Source: Streptomyces sp. NBC_01232
Lineage (GTDB): Bacteria; Actinomycetota; Actinomycetes; Streptomycetales; Streptomycetaceae
DNA: 64,000 nucleotides
Assembly: GCF_035989885.1 (NCBI RefSeq)
Contig: NZ_CP108518.1
Coordinates: forward strand, 806,001 to 870,000
Direction of reading: 5' to 3'
Positions 16,573 to 25,371 of this stretch are shown here, in pieces. Within the stretch, counting starts at the first letter, position 1; each line of letters opens with the position of its first letter. Below the pieces are notes generated by a model. That model searched no databases and was not told where the DNA came from. It saw only the letters and a program-made list of their open reading frames with translations. A program made the translations under genes and the position numbers.

Positions 16573-17058
16573 ATGGGAAAGCTGACAGTGCATGCGTTGC
16601 GCGCCGTACTCGCCGTGGTGCTCGTCGGCACCGTGTTCGTGCAGGCATCGATGGTGTGGGCGTTGGCCACCGACCCGGAGGACGGCACGCTCCCCCTGAC
16701 CCCGTTCCGTGTGATCACGATCCTGGGCATGGTGTCGGCCCAGGTCGCTCTGATCTGCGTCTGGCGGCTGGTGACGATGGTGCGACGCGGAACGGTGTTC
16801 TCCCACACGGCCTTCCGGTACGTGGACGGAGTGATCGGCGCGATCGTGGCGGCCGCCCTCATGTGGTTCGTGGTCACGGCCCTCAATGCGCCGGGCCAGC
16901 GCGAGGACCCGGGCGTCACCGTCATCATGGGCGGGGTTGGCGTGGCCATCCTGGGGGTGGCGCTCATCGTGCTCGTGCTGCGGATGCTGCTCACCCAGGC
17001 CGTCGCGCGCGATGTCGAAGCCGCCCGGATGCAGGCCGAGTTGGACGAGGTCATCTGA
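16573..17058 (+). CDS. DUF2975 membrane protein
   Basis: A 161-residue protein with four hydrophobic helices (two pairs) and a short charged tail (ARDVEAARMQAELDEVI). It matches the DUF2975 family, which is almost always followed by a small Xre regulator. The ATG at 16573 is preceded by GGAGG at a good distance; an ATG at 16558 overlaps the operator and is less likely. It may sense or be controlled together with the regulator; function unknown. Confidence 0.88.
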   Translation: MGKLTVHALRAVLAVVLVGTVFVQASMVWALATDPEDGTLPLTPFRVITILGMVSAQVALICVWRLVTMVRRGTVFSHTAFRYVDGVIGAIVAAALMWFVVTALNAPGQREDPGVTVIMGGVGVAILGVALIVLVLRMLLTQAVARDVEAARMQAELDEVI

Positions 17059-17282
17059 TGCCGATCGCCGTCGACATCGATGTGATGCTGGCCAGGCGGA
17101 AAATGTCCGTGGGCGAGCTCGCGGACCGCGTGGGGATCACCCCCGCCAACCTGGCCGTACTCAAGAACGGCCGCGCCAAGGCGGTGCGCTTCGCGACGCT
17201 CGCCGCACTGTGCGACGTGCTCGAGTGCCAGCCGGGCGACCTGCTGCGCTGGGAGGCCGAGGAGGACGCCACGGACGGATGA
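17058..17282 (+). CDS. Small Xre-family regulator (YozG-like)
   Basis: A 74-residue helix-turn-helix protein: MLARRKMSVGELADRVGITPANLAVLKNGRAKAVRF is the HTH core, followed by LCDVLECQPGDLLRWE, typical of the YozG type. It has no other domain. Its ATG overlaps the stop of the DUF2975 gene (TGATG), so the two are coupled and form the known two-gene cassette. It probably autoregulates through the palindromes at 16524-16562. Confidence 0.9.
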   Translation: MPIAVDIDVMLARRKMSVGELADRVGITPANLAVLKNGRAKAVRFATLAALCDVLECQPGDLLRWEAEEDATDG

Positions 17283-17456
17283 CGCCCTCCCTGTGGACGG
17301 GCACACTCCGGGCGCCTCCGCAGCACGTGCGCTGTCCGTCGAGCACAGCGACCCGGGGAGACGTGGTCCGGGATCGGCTCGGTGGGACATGCAGACGGCG
17401 GTCGGCGGTGCCGACCGCGAACTCCGAGGCCGCGGGCCCTGGTGACCTGGTTTCGG

Positions 17457-18404
17457 TCAGGGCGTGATGACGAGTTTGCCGCGGACGTGCCCGTTCAGGA
17501 AAGCGGTGCGTGCCTCGTCGATGGAGGCGAGAGGGTAGCTGCGGGTCTCGGCGACGCGCAGGCCGCCCGCCGTCACCCCGACGGCGAGACGGGCCATGTC
17601 CTCGCCGGTGGCGCGGTAGGCGAAGTTCACCGCCCTGATTCCCTGGGCCGCGAGAGCGTCGGGATCCGTGGCGAAGACCGTGCTGAGCAGTCGGCCGCCG
17701 TCACGCAGCAGAGGTGCGATACGGGTGGCGACGGTCTCGGCGTCGTCGGCGAGGTCGATGACGGCGTCGATGCCGTCGGGGTGGGCGGAGCGGACCGCGT
17801 CGGCGACATCGGTGGTGCGGTGATCGATGACCTCGGCCGCGCCCAGGGAACGGGCGTACTCGTGGTCCGCGGTGGCCGCCACGGCGATGACGTGGGCGCC
17901 GCGGCCCGCGGCCATCTGCAGCGCGTAGGAGCCCACGCCTCCGGTCGCACCGACCACCAGGAGCTTTTCGCCCTCGGTCAGGCCGAGCCAGTCCACCGCG
18001 CTCTGTGCGGTCCCGCCGGTCATCGGCAGCGCCGCAGCGGCCGCGGGGTCCAGGCCCTCGGGGCGGGGCGCCAGGGCCGCGTGCCCGGGGGCGGTCATGT
18101 ATTCGGCGAAGGAGCCGTGCTCGAAGGAGCTCGGCCACACCAGGCCGAACACCTCGTCGCCAACGGCGAAGCCGGCGCCCTCGCCGACTGCGGTCACGGT
18201 GCCCGCCACGTCGAAGCCGAGGGTGAGGGGGAAGGAGAACTCGGCTCCCGAGTTGGCCAGCTCTCCGCCGACCACCTTGAAGTCGAGCGGATTGAGTCCT
18301 GCCGCACGGACCTTGATCTGCACCTCGCCCGGCTCCGGGTCCGGAACGGGAACCTCCCGAAGGGCTGGGGTGTCGCCGAAGGCGTCGATGACGTAAGCGC
18401 GCAT
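17457..18404 (-). CDS. Zinc-less NADP-dependent quinone-oxidoreductase-like protein
   Basis: A 315-residue medium-chain dehydrogenase. The GroES-like half (residues 1-120) has GLNPLDFKV and GFDVAGTV, and the Rossmann half has VVGATGGVGSYALQMAAGRGA. No zinc-binding cysteine set is present, as in quinone oxidoreductases. It should reduce an activated double bond or quinone with NADPH. The ATG at 18404 follows GAAAGG by eight bases; the frame stays open upstream but is not coding. Confidence 0.9.
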   Translation of the reverse strand: MRAYVIDAFGDTPALREVPVPDPEPGEVQIKVRAAGLNPLDFKVVGGELANSGAEFSFPLTLGFDVAGTVTAVGEGAGFAVGDEVFGLVWPSSFEHGSFAEYMTAPGHAALAPRPEGLDPAAAAALPMTGGTAQSAVDWLGLTEGEKLLVVGATGGVGSYALQMAAGRGAHVIAVAATADHEYARSLGAAEVIDHRTTDVADAVRSAHPDGIDAVIDLADDAETVATRIAPLLRDGGRLLSTVFATDPDALAAQGIRAVNFAYRATGEDMARLAVGVTAGGLRVAETRSYPLASIDEARTAFLNGHVRGKLVITP

Positions 18405-18624
18405 AGCGGAGCCTTTCACGAATGGCCGCTCAGCCTCTGCGGCCAGAGGCACGAGGACGGCCGGACACCGGGGTGGTCCGCAACGGATCATCACCCGGGA
18501 ACGCTGACCAGGCCCGCCCAGCACACCCCGGTCGGCCAGGGCGGACCCGGACGGCGTAGCCGAAGGCAACCCGCACCGAGGCGACCACAGCCCGCGCCGC
18601 CGCCTCCTCCGGCGGTGATCAACC

Positions 18625-19755
18625 TCAGGGGCGGTGGAAGCGCACTTCCGGGAAACGTGCTGCCGGTCCGTCCAGCAGCGAGGCGTTCCGTCCGCGCAGG
18701 TGGGTGTCCACGAACGCCGTCACGTAGGCCCTGGTGATGGCATCGGCGCGGTCACCGTCCAATCGCTGGAGGGACATGCCGCACTGCTTGGCCAGGGATG
18801 CCAGGTCGGTGAAGGACAGGTGCCCGGTGTCGTCGACGCTCAGCCAGCGCTTCCATCCGGTCAGTTCGGTCCAGGTCTCGTCCCAGGTCGAGTCGATGCC
18901 GCCGGGTATGTGACTGGGCTGGCCCAGCATCAGGAACGGCCGGTCCAGGGGCGTGTCGTTCGGGAACCGGAAATTGCCGTCCATGTTGACCGCCGCCTTG
19001 ACACGCGGATCGCGCAGCATGGCCGGGATCGTGCTGAAACCGCCGGCCGAGTGCCCCACCACGGCGATGCGGCCGGGGTCGATGGGCGCGCCGCGCTTCC
19101 ACGGCGACCGGGGGCCGGTGAGCTCGTCGAGTACGAAGGAGATGTCCTCGGCGCGGACTGCGCCGACCTTGGGGTAGTCCCTGTCCGCGCACGCCAGGCA
19201 GGAGGTGGTGCGCCCGTCGGGGAACGAGATGCCGTCCGCCTCGTAGTTGTGTCCGATGCCGGCGACGACGTAGCCGCGGGCTGCGAACTCCTCTGCGAGG
19301 CCTGTGAGGGTGGCGCGTGGCATGCCGAAGCCCGGTGACAGGACGACGAGCGGCAGTCTGCCGTGGATCTTCGACGGCTTCGCGTCCACCGTCGAGTGGG
19401 TCCTCACGTTGGCCAACAGATCGGTCGGCAGGTCCAGTCCGGTGGCTGCCAGATACTGCTCGGACTCCTCCGCCGTCATGTAGGGCGAGGGCGTGCCCGC
19501 CGGCCTGACGGCCGGGTACCAGAGGGAGACCATCAGCTCCCGCTTCTCCGAGGGGACCCACGGGTCGGCCCGGTTCTCGTCCTTCAGGTGGACCGTGGAC
19601 CTACCGACCGGGTGGTGCCCGGACGGTACGGGGAGCACGAGCGCGGTCCCGGGCGGTGGTAAGGGGCGGGTGTCGGCATGGGCGGTCGTGGCGGAGAGGG
19701 TGCCCGCCAGAGCCGCGGCAACAGCGGCACCGACCAGGAACAGGCGTCGTCGCAT
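18625..19755 (-). CDS. Secreted alpha/beta-hydrolase, PAF-acetylhydrolase type
   Basis: A 376-residue exported hydrolase. The signal peptide is MRRRLFLVGAAVAAALAGTL with cleavage near AHA. The family block RELMVSLWYPA is followed by LPLVVLSPGFGMPRATL, the nucleophile elbow GHSAGG, an aspartate in AAVNMDG and a histidine in DDTGHLSF, giving a Ser-Asp-His triad. It matches the isoform-II PAF acetylhydrolase and Streptomyces lipase group, so short-chain or phospholipid esters are likely substrates. The ATG at 19755 is preceded by GGGAGA; an ATG at 19773 is the alternative. A 15-bp palindrome lies about 90 bp upstream. Confidence 0.88.
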   Translation of the reverse strand: MRRRLFLVGAAVAAALAGTLSATTAHADTRPLPPPGTALVLPVPSGHHPVGRSTVHLKDENRADPWVPSEKRELMVSLWYPAVRPAGTPSPYMTAEESEQYLAATGLDLPTDLLANVRTHSTVDAKPSKIHGRLPLVVLSPGFGMPRATLTGLAEEFAARGYVVAGIGHNYEADGISFPDGRTTSCLACADRDYPKVGAVRAEDISFVLDELTGPRSPWKRGAPIDPGRIAVVGHSAGGFSTIPAMLRDPRVKAAVNMDGNFRFPNDTPLDRPFLMLGQPSHIPGGIDSTWDETWTELTGWKRWLSVDDTGHLSFTDLASLAKQCGMSLQRLDGDRADAITRAYVTAFVDTHLRGRNASLLDGPAARFPEVRFHRP

Positions 19756-19845
19756 CGAGTTGTCTCCCAGCATGTCTTGCGTGATGTCCGGCCCGGTGCG
19801 GGCCGATGACTCGAACGCTATGCCGGGCGCGAACGGCTGCCATCG

Positions 19846-19900
19846 GCCCGGGGATGTACGCCGGTGGCGGCCGTACATCCCCGGGCTGACATCCCCGGGC
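19846..19900. promoter_or_regulatory. 15-bp inverted repeat with a third half-site
   Basis: GCCCGGGGATGTACG (19846-19860) and its perfect complement (19872-19886) flank 11 bases, and a third copy of ACATCCCCGGGC follows at 19889, 14 bp from the second. It lies about 90 bp upstream of the secreted hydrolase. It may be an operator; a terminator is less likely because no intact gene ends here. Confidence 0.5.
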
Positions 19901-19920
19901 GGTGGTGGGATCCGAGGGCA

Positions 19921-20315
19921 GTGCAGGCTCAGGAAGCGTTCAGGCTGATCTATGCCGAAGCGTTCGCCGAGCCTCCGTACAACGAGACCGAGGACGACGT
20001 CGTCGCCGCCTTCCGCCGCTTTCCCCCGCAGGCCTGCCGGTGCCCGCCGACATGCGGCGGGAAGACGGGCACCGCACCTTCGGACTGATGGAACTCGCCG
20101 TGCGCGGACCGTGGCGTGGGCAAGGCATCGCGCGGCGCCTGCACGAGACGCTGCTCGAGAGCATGCAAGCCGAGCGGGTGCTGTTGAACGTCCACCCGGC
20201 CAGCCGGGCAGCGTCGTCCGCCTACCGAACGTGGGGATACCGCAAGGTGGGCGAGGCGCGGCCCTGGGGCACGGGCGCGGACCTCCACGACGTGATGCTG
20301 CTCGACCTACGCTGA
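19921..20315 (+). pseudogene. GNAT acetyltransferase, decayed by an internal deletion and frameshift
   Basis: The first frame encodes AEAFAEPPYNETEDDVVAAF, a typical start of an actinomycete GNAT protein, up to about base 20030. The rest continues in another frame from about 20040 (PVPADMRREDGHRTFG, then ELAVRGPWRGQGIARRLHE, the acetyl-CoA loop, and AASSAYRTWGYRKVGEARP). The central strands that normally lie between these parts are missing. The gene is therefore broken by a deletion that also shifted the frame, and should be inactive. Confidence 0.75.
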
Positions 20316-20396
20316 CGACGCCACCTCCGCCGGGGCGCAGCGAGCCGGCATGAGGCCTTTTCCTCCGGCTATCGCGGAGAAAGACACCTCATGCAG

Positions 20397-20699
20397 TCAA
20401 ACCGTCAAGCCGCTGCCCCATCGCCCCCGCAGAACCTCGGCCCAGTCTCCGGCTTCCGGACCCGGATCCTCCCACTGTGGCACCCGGCTGGGAGCCGTCT
20501 CGATCAGGTGGACAAGCGTCCAGGCAACGCCGTAGCAGTCGTCGGGGCCGAAGCAGGTGGCCAGGGCAGCCGCCTCTTCGGACGTAACAGGGCGGGAGAT
20601 CGTCCTCAGCTGGCGTTCACGCCTGTCGATCTCTTCCTCGCTCGCGTCCCCACCGGGAAGCGGTCCGTCGGCAACGAACGTCTGCACTTCGGGTCTCAT
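20397..20699 (-). CDS. Small conserved protein of unknown function
   Basis: About 100 residues, acidic and soluble, with no motif that I recognise. It contains SRPVTSEEAAALATCFGPDD and a WTLVHLIETAP segment; one or two cysteines are present. Codon use is normal for this genome. The ATG at 20699 has GAGAGG about 12 bases upstream, a little far. Possibly an immunity-like or regulatory protein, but nothing supports that. Confidence 0.55.
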   Translation of the reverse strand: MRPEVQTFVADGPLPGGDASEEEIDRRERQLRTISRPVTSEEAAALATCFGPDDCYGVAWTLVHLIETAPSRVPQWEDPGPEAGDWAEVLRGRWGSGLTV

Positions 20700-21170
20700 G
20701 ACCGAATGATCCTCTCCCCAGCCGCCCTTGGACAAGCTGCCTCGTTCTGCTTCGCGCGGTGATTGTTCCTGCCGGCCGGGGCTCTGCGGAGAGGGCGATC
20801 GCTTCTCCTGCCGGTGGTACCGAAGGCCGTGGCGCCCGGGCTCGCCGGACATCACGTCGTATCAGTCGGCGCACACAGCCCGAGCGAGGCGACCATCCAG
20901 CCAGCCACCGCGTCGGTCGTCCCGCAGTTCCCGCATTGGTCGATGTCGCGGGCGGACAGGTTGCCGGAATGGCGCCGGCGGTCCCGATGCCGAGGAAGCC
21001 CCGGCGGTCCGCGCTCCAGCTGTGCCGCTGGTCAGCCTGGGGGCCGAACGCCGCGACCTGCTGCCCGTGGCCGCCGAGAGCGCCCGGGAACGGTGACCCG
21101 ACCGCATCCCGGGCCGGATTCCTGCCGACACCACCCCATGGGGGCCCGGCGCAGGCGGACACGGACCGCC
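20700..21170. other. No recognised gene between 20700 and 21170
   Basis: This stretch is open in several frames but none has a credible start, ribosome site and codon pattern. A minus-strand segment near 20860-20970 reads DIDQCGNCGTTDAVAGWM and could be a decayed small zinc-ribbon gene; support is weak. Confidence 0.4.
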
Positions 21171-21176
21171 TAGGCT
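21171..21176 (+). promoter_or_regulatory. Leaderless -10 box (TAGGCT)
   Basis: TAGGCT lies seven bases before the ATG at 21184, where no ribosome site is present. Confidence 0.45.
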
Positions 21177-21183
21177 CCCTGGC

Positions 21184-23091
21184 ATGAACGAACGGGGGGC
21201 CGGGCCGGTGGCCTGGCACGTGCTGGAAGACGTACCTCCGGGCAGGGAGGAGATACCGGGCCTGCTGCGCGGGCTGGTGGCTTTCGGGCAACGCCAGAAG
21301 TCATGGCTCCGGTTGGAGGACAAGCTCGGCTGGAGCCGCGACACCCCGCTCTTCGCCCACACGGTCACCCACCTCTTCGCCCTGCTCCCGGAGCTCGACG
21401 ATCGACGCCTGGTGCAGGTCCTCGACTTCCTCGCCCGGCGCGGACACGGCGCCTGCCGCAGCCCCGTCGGCGTCCACCGTGAGGCGTACGAGCTGTTCAC
21501 GAACTCCTGGCCCCACGTACTGCCCCTGATCGCGCACCGGGCGCCCGGCGTGCGGACCGGCGCGGCCTGGGTCCTGCGCTCCGTCCGCTGCACCGACCCG
21601 GCCGCGCTCGACGCGCTGCGGCGGCGGGCCACCGTGGAAGACGATCCGACGGCGCTCACGTCCCAACTGCTGGCGGTGGGGAAGCTGTCGCGGGACCGGG
21701 AGTGGCTCCGTCCCTGGCTGGACCACGCGCACCCGCTGGTCGCGCTGGCCGCCGCGCGCGGCGTGCTGGCACGGGACGGCGCGGAGGCGGCGGACGGAAC
21801 GGAGGCGGCCGACGACGCCGCGGGCCGTGCCGTGGCCCGGGGACTGGCGGCCGCCGGGAAGCAGCGGCTCCCGGACGTACCGTGGTGGCCCTTCGGCTAC
21901 GAGCCGGACAAACGCTTCGCGAGGCGAACGGCGCCCCACCCGCACGCGTCCGCGGCACTGGTCGCGGCGACGGCTGGCCACCCGCGCGCGGAACTGCGCC
22001 GCGCGGCCGTGCGTGCCGCCGACGCGCGGCTGCGGTACTGGCGCGCCCCCTCGCCGGAACTGTGGGATACCGTCGCCGCCGGACTCGACGACGAGCACGT
22101 GGCGTCCGCATCGGTCGAGGTCCTGGCCGAGGGCGGCACCGCGGCCGCCTCCTGCGCGGACCGGCTGGTCCGCCACGTCGAGCGGTCCGGGGGCGTCACC
22201 GCCGCGGGCAACGCCGACCTGGCGCTACGGGCCCTGGTCGGCATGGACGACGACCGGGCCGCGGACTGGTACGCGGCACGCCTCGGACGCCTCTGGCTCA
22301 ACACCCCCGCCCCGCTGCCCGCGCGCTGGGCCCCGCACCTGCTGCCGGTCTGCCGCCTGCGCCTCGCCGACCGCAGCCGGCCCGACACGGCGACCCGGAT
22401 CCTGCACACGCTCGCCCGGTGGGGCCCGGCGGCCGCGCCCGCGGTGCCCGAACTGGTCGCCCTGCTGGACACCCCCCTCGCGCGCGCGGCCGCCGAGGCG
22501 CTGGGCGCGATCGGCCCGGCCGCCGCGACAGGATCGGCGCCCGGCCTGCTCGCCGCACTCACCACCGCCGACCCCGGGCCGGGCCGGCACCCGTGGCACG
22601 GCGGCGCACAGACCGCCGCCTGGGCGTACTGGCGCCTGACGGGCGACCCGGAACCGGCCCTTCGGATCTGCGGCGCGGCCGCCCGGGCCGGCCTCGGACA
22701 GCCGGTGCTCCGCTACCTGGCCGACCTCGGCCCGCAGGCCGCCCCGTACGCCGACGCGCTACGGCCGCTGCTGACGTGCCCCGGCGCATGGAGCCGGGTC
22801 GGCGCCGCCGAGGCCTGGTGGCGGATCACCGGCGACGCGGCGCCGGCCGTGGCGGCCCTGCTGCCGGAACTGGCCCCGCTGGCCGGACACACGACGACCC
22901 TGCCGGCCCTGCGGGCCGTACGGATCCTGGGCGCGATCGGCGGCCCGGCGGCATCAGCCCTGCCCGTCCTGCACGAGGTCACGTCCTCGCCCCGCCGCTA
23001 TGGCGACATCCCCGCGGACGAGGCACTCCACCGCGCCGCACGGAAGGCACTGACCGCAATCGACCCGCCCCGGGCACCCGGAACCCCATAG
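21184..23091 (+). CDS. HEAT-repeat protein
   Basis: A soluble 635-residue protein built largely of helical repeats of HEAT/ALK type, recognisable as repeated AAPAVPELVALLDTPLARAA-like and ALGAIGPAA segments in the second half and APGVRTGAAWVLRSVR in the first. No catalytic motif is seen. Such proteins usually act as scaffolds or bind partner proteins. The ATG at 21184 is the best start because TAGGCT lies seven bases upstream, as in a leaderless transcript. The neighbours give no hint of partner. Confidence 0.85.
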   Translation: MNERGAGPVAWHVLEDVPPGREEIPGLLRGLVAFGQRQKSWLRLEDKLGWSRDTPLFAHTVTHLFALLPELDDRRLVQVLDFLARRGHGACRSPVGVHREAYELFTNSWPHVLPLIAHRAPGVRTGAAWVLRSVRCTDPAALDALRRRATVEDDPTALTSQLLAVGKLSRDREWLRPWLDHAHPLVALAAARGVLARDGAEAADGTEAADDAAGRAVARGLAAAGKQRLPDVPWWPFGYEPDKRFARRTAPHPHASAALVAATAGHPRAELRRAAVRAADARLRYWRAPSPELWDTVAAGLDDEHVASASVEVLAEGGTAAASCADRLVRHVERSGGVTAAGNADLALRALVGMDDDRAADWYAARLGRLWLNTPAPLPARWAPHLLPVCRLRLADRSRPDTATRILHTLARWGPAAAPAVPELVALLDTPLARAAAEALGAIGPAAATGSAPGLLAALTTADPGPGRHPWHGGAQTAAWAYWRLTGDPEPALRICGAAARAGLGQPVLRYLADLGPQAAPYADALRPLLTCPGAWSRVGAAEAWWRITGDAAPAVAALLPELAPLAGHTTTLPALRAVRILGAIGGPAASALPVLHEVTSSPRRYGDIPADEALHRAARKALTAIDPPRAPGTP

Positions 23092-23318
23092 ACCTCTTGG
23101 GCGACGCCGAAGACGAGGAGGCCGGGCATGCCGAGACCGAGGAGCCGTCTTCAGGGCTCGCGGGGGTTGTAGGAGCCCTCGACGGTCGGGCCATCCGCAG
23201 GTGGCGCACTGGCCTGATGAGTGCATCGGGCAGGGGCGGTCGAAACGCACAACCGCGGCCCGGTAACGTACCTCTCTTCGGGCGCCGTTGGGGCCTGGAG
23301 TCCCAAAGGTGAAGACCT

Positions 23319-24236
23319 GTGGCACTTGGCGAACTGCCTGTCGTGTGGAGCCTGCCCCCTGAGGATGCCCGGGCTGGATGGCGGGCCTTGTGGTGGAGCG
23401 TCGGACCGAGCAACGAACTCGCGGTGGTGCTGGTCCAGGAACGGAACCTGCGCCGCTCCCCGTATGTCAAGGGATGGGTCGGATGGAGCGTGGCGGCTCC
23501 GTGTGACGGCGTACTGGTCGTGGTCTCGGGCGGGGTGGAACACCGCACGCCCGTCACCGGCATATCCGCGTGGACCAGTCACCTGGCTCTGCTGTCGTGG
23601 TCACGGTTTCTGCTGGTGTCAGGCCGTATACGCCGGGACCGGAACGGCATCTGGGAGAGGAACGCGATGGTGTACTCCCCCGGGGGACATCCGGTGAGTC
23701 ATTTCTGCATCGGCGACGACATCGACTTCATCATCACCGACCGCGACGGCGGTATCTGGACCTCGTACGGTGACGAGGGCATCTACGGCGACCATCCGGA
23801 GACCAGTGCCGGCCTGGCCCGCTGGGACACCGACGGTACCCACACCTGGAGCCCTCAGGGGCGGCTCCCCGTATGGCCCCTGGGCGGAAGCGCGGGCGCC
23901 ACGGAGGAGGCCACGGCCTGGCTCGCCTGGTACAGCCACGAGGGTGCCTTCGTGTCCCGGGTCGATCCCGCCACCGGCGACATCACCAGCTACCGCAACC
24001 CCCTGAGAGACACCGACGGCATCGCCGTCCGCGGCACCCGGATGCTCCTCACCCACCGGTTCCACAACCGTCCCGGCGTCGAGCTGAGCCGCGCGGAGCT
24101 CTTCGACGATGCCTGGGTGATCACTGCCCAGGAGAAGCTGCGACTACCGGGGCCGGTGGTCATGCGCTGCGCCCAGGGCCGCGACGGTGTCCTGTGGCTC
24201 CGCGCCGGCGACACCTGGATGCAGATCGAGGCCTGA
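23319..24236 (+). CDS. Conserved actinomycete protein, beta-propeller-like
   Basis: A 305-residue soluble protein without signal peptide. It is rich in tryptophan and short beta segments separated by turns with DRDGGIWTSYGDEG, DTDGTHTWSP, DPATGDITSYR and GRDGVLWLRAGDTW, which suggests a propeller of WD- or Kelch-like blades. I do not know its function. GTG at 23319 is chosen with AGGTGA a few bases upstream. A 17-bp hairpin 87 bases after the stop probably ends the transcript. Confidence 0.75.
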   Translation: MALGELPVVWSLPPEDARAGWRALWWSVGPSNELAVVLVQERNLRRSPYVKGWVGWSVAAPCDGVLVVVSGGVEHRTPVTGISAWTSHLALLSWSRFLLVSGRIRRDRNGIWERNAMVYSPGGHPVSHFCIGDDIDFIITDRDGGIWTSYGDEGIYGDHPETSAGLARWDTDGTHTWSPQGRLPVWPLGGSAGATEEATAWLAWYSHEGAFVSRVDPATGDITSYRNPLRDTDGIAVRGTRMLLTHRFHNRPGVELSRAELFDDAWVITAQEKLRLPGPVVMRCAQGRDGVLWLRAGDTWMQIEA

Positions 24237-24323
24237 GCACCGGGGCGCGACCGCCCGGTCCCGCCCATGCCCGCACCAGCGATGCCGACTGCGGGCGGGT
24301 GCGCGGCCATGTGTAGGGCGAAA

Positions 24324-24363
24324 GTGCTGGTCACAGCCATTCGTTGATGGCTGTGACCAGCAC
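24324..24363. terminator. Perfect 17-bp hairpin between convergent genes
   Basis: GTGCTGGTCACAGCCAT and its perfect complement flank a six-base loop. It lies between the propeller-like gene and the NmrA-like gene, which converge, so it can end transcription from both sides. It has no T-tract. Confidence 0.8.
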
Positions 24364-24468
24364 GGTCGACGTCGCCGGCGTCGCCGGACCCAGCAGCAGG
24401 AGCACTGGCTTCGTCGACTTCAAGCGTTTCGTTGTCAGTCTCGTCGACATCTCCGCCCCTGTCATCGC

Positions 24469-25356
24469 TCAAATGAAGTCAGAGGCGTGACCGTGCGCCC
24501 AGTGGCGGAAGGAGCGAGCTGGAGTTCCCGTTATCTGGTCGAGTGTGAGGTAGGCATCGCCCTCCGGGGCCCTCGTGTCACTGGGCTCATCTGCGATGCC
24601 TTCGATGCCGTCGTAGCTTTCGAACCCGAACAGGAAGTCTGCGTTCGCGGCCGCGAAGCCCCCTTGGGCTCGGTAGAAGTCGCGGGCTTGTTCGGCGGAG
24701 ACCTCATCGAGCGTGATCTGTTCTCCGATCGCTTCTGCGATCACTGCAACCTGTTCGCGTTTGGTGAGGCTTTCCGGTCCAATGATCGTGTCGATCCGTC
24801 CGAGGCGGTGTGGGTCGAGCAGGTTGGCCAGGACGACGTCGGCAACGTCGGCCTCATGAACGGGATGCCCGATCTGATCAGGAAAGGGCTCCACGGCTCG
24901 GCGACTTGCCTTGATCTCTGGTCCCCATATGAAGAGTGAGTTTGTCGCGAACTCACCGGGACGCACGATGCTCCAATCCAGTCCCGAGTCCATGACGGCC
25001 TGCTCGACGACGGCGTTGTACATCGTGTCGTAGCCGGCCGTTACGGCGGCGGAGGAGACCACAACCACGTGCTCGATGCCCGCCTGTTGTGCGCGAGAGA
25101 CGACCGCCTCAACGGTCTCGGGGACCGCGATCAGGACGAGTTGCGCGGCACCGTCGAATGCGTGCCCCAGTGTGGACGGGTCGTCCAGGTCGCCGAAGAC
25201 CACGTCCGCACCATCCGGGAGTGAGGCACGTTGCGGGTGTCGCGAGATTCCGCGCACCGCATGACCGGCATCAAGCAGCCCTGCGACGACCGGGTGGCCG
25301 ATCGTCCCGGTGGCCCCGGTGACAACAATGGGAGGGGACTTCTTTAAGTGAGACAT
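24469..25356 (-). CDS. NmrA-like atypical SDR, NAD(P)-binding
   Basis: A 295-residue single-domain protein with a Rossmann motif VVTGATGTIGHPVVAGLLDAG. It has the NmrA layout: GDLDDPSTLGHAFDGAAQLV, HVVVVSSAAV, and SIVRPGEFATN. No canonical YxxxK is evident, so it may be a reductase or a redox-sensing binding protein. It is similar to the protein at 29402-30235, with which it shares the ITGTPARxFRxWA end. The ATG has no ribosome site; TATAGT lies eight bases upstream, and a palindrome spans the start. Confidence 0.87.
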   Translation of the reverse strand: MSHLKKSPPIVVTGATGTIGHPVVAGLLDAGHAVRGISRHPQRASLPDGADVVFGDLDDPSTLGHAFDGAAQLVLIAVPETVEAVVSRAQQAGIEHVVVVSSAAVTAGYDTMYNAVVEQAVMDSGLDWSIVRPGEFATNSLFIWGPEIKASRRAVEPFPDQIGHPVHEADVADVVLANLLDPHRLGRIDTIIGPESLTKREQVAVIAEAIGEQITLDEVSAEQARDFYRAQGGFAAANADFLFGFESYDGIEGIADEPSDTRAPEGDAYLTLDQITGTPARSFRHWAHGHASDFI

Positions 25357-25370
25357 AGTTTCTCACTATA
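25347..25370 (-). promoter_or_regulatory. Leaderless promoter with operator across the start codon
   Basis: AGTGAGA-N7-TCTCACT (25347-25367) is a perfect 7-bp dyad that contains the ATG. The TATAGT box (25365-25370, read on the minus strand) overlaps its outer arm, so a bound regulator would block initiation. Confidence 0.6.
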
Positions 25371-25371
25371 A

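Noticed and set aside
23990..24472. A full-length minus-strand protein opposite the propeller-like gene
   Set aside because: Only the first 40 codons are acidic and protein-like; the rest is antisense to a well-supported gene. It is noted as a weak short frame only.
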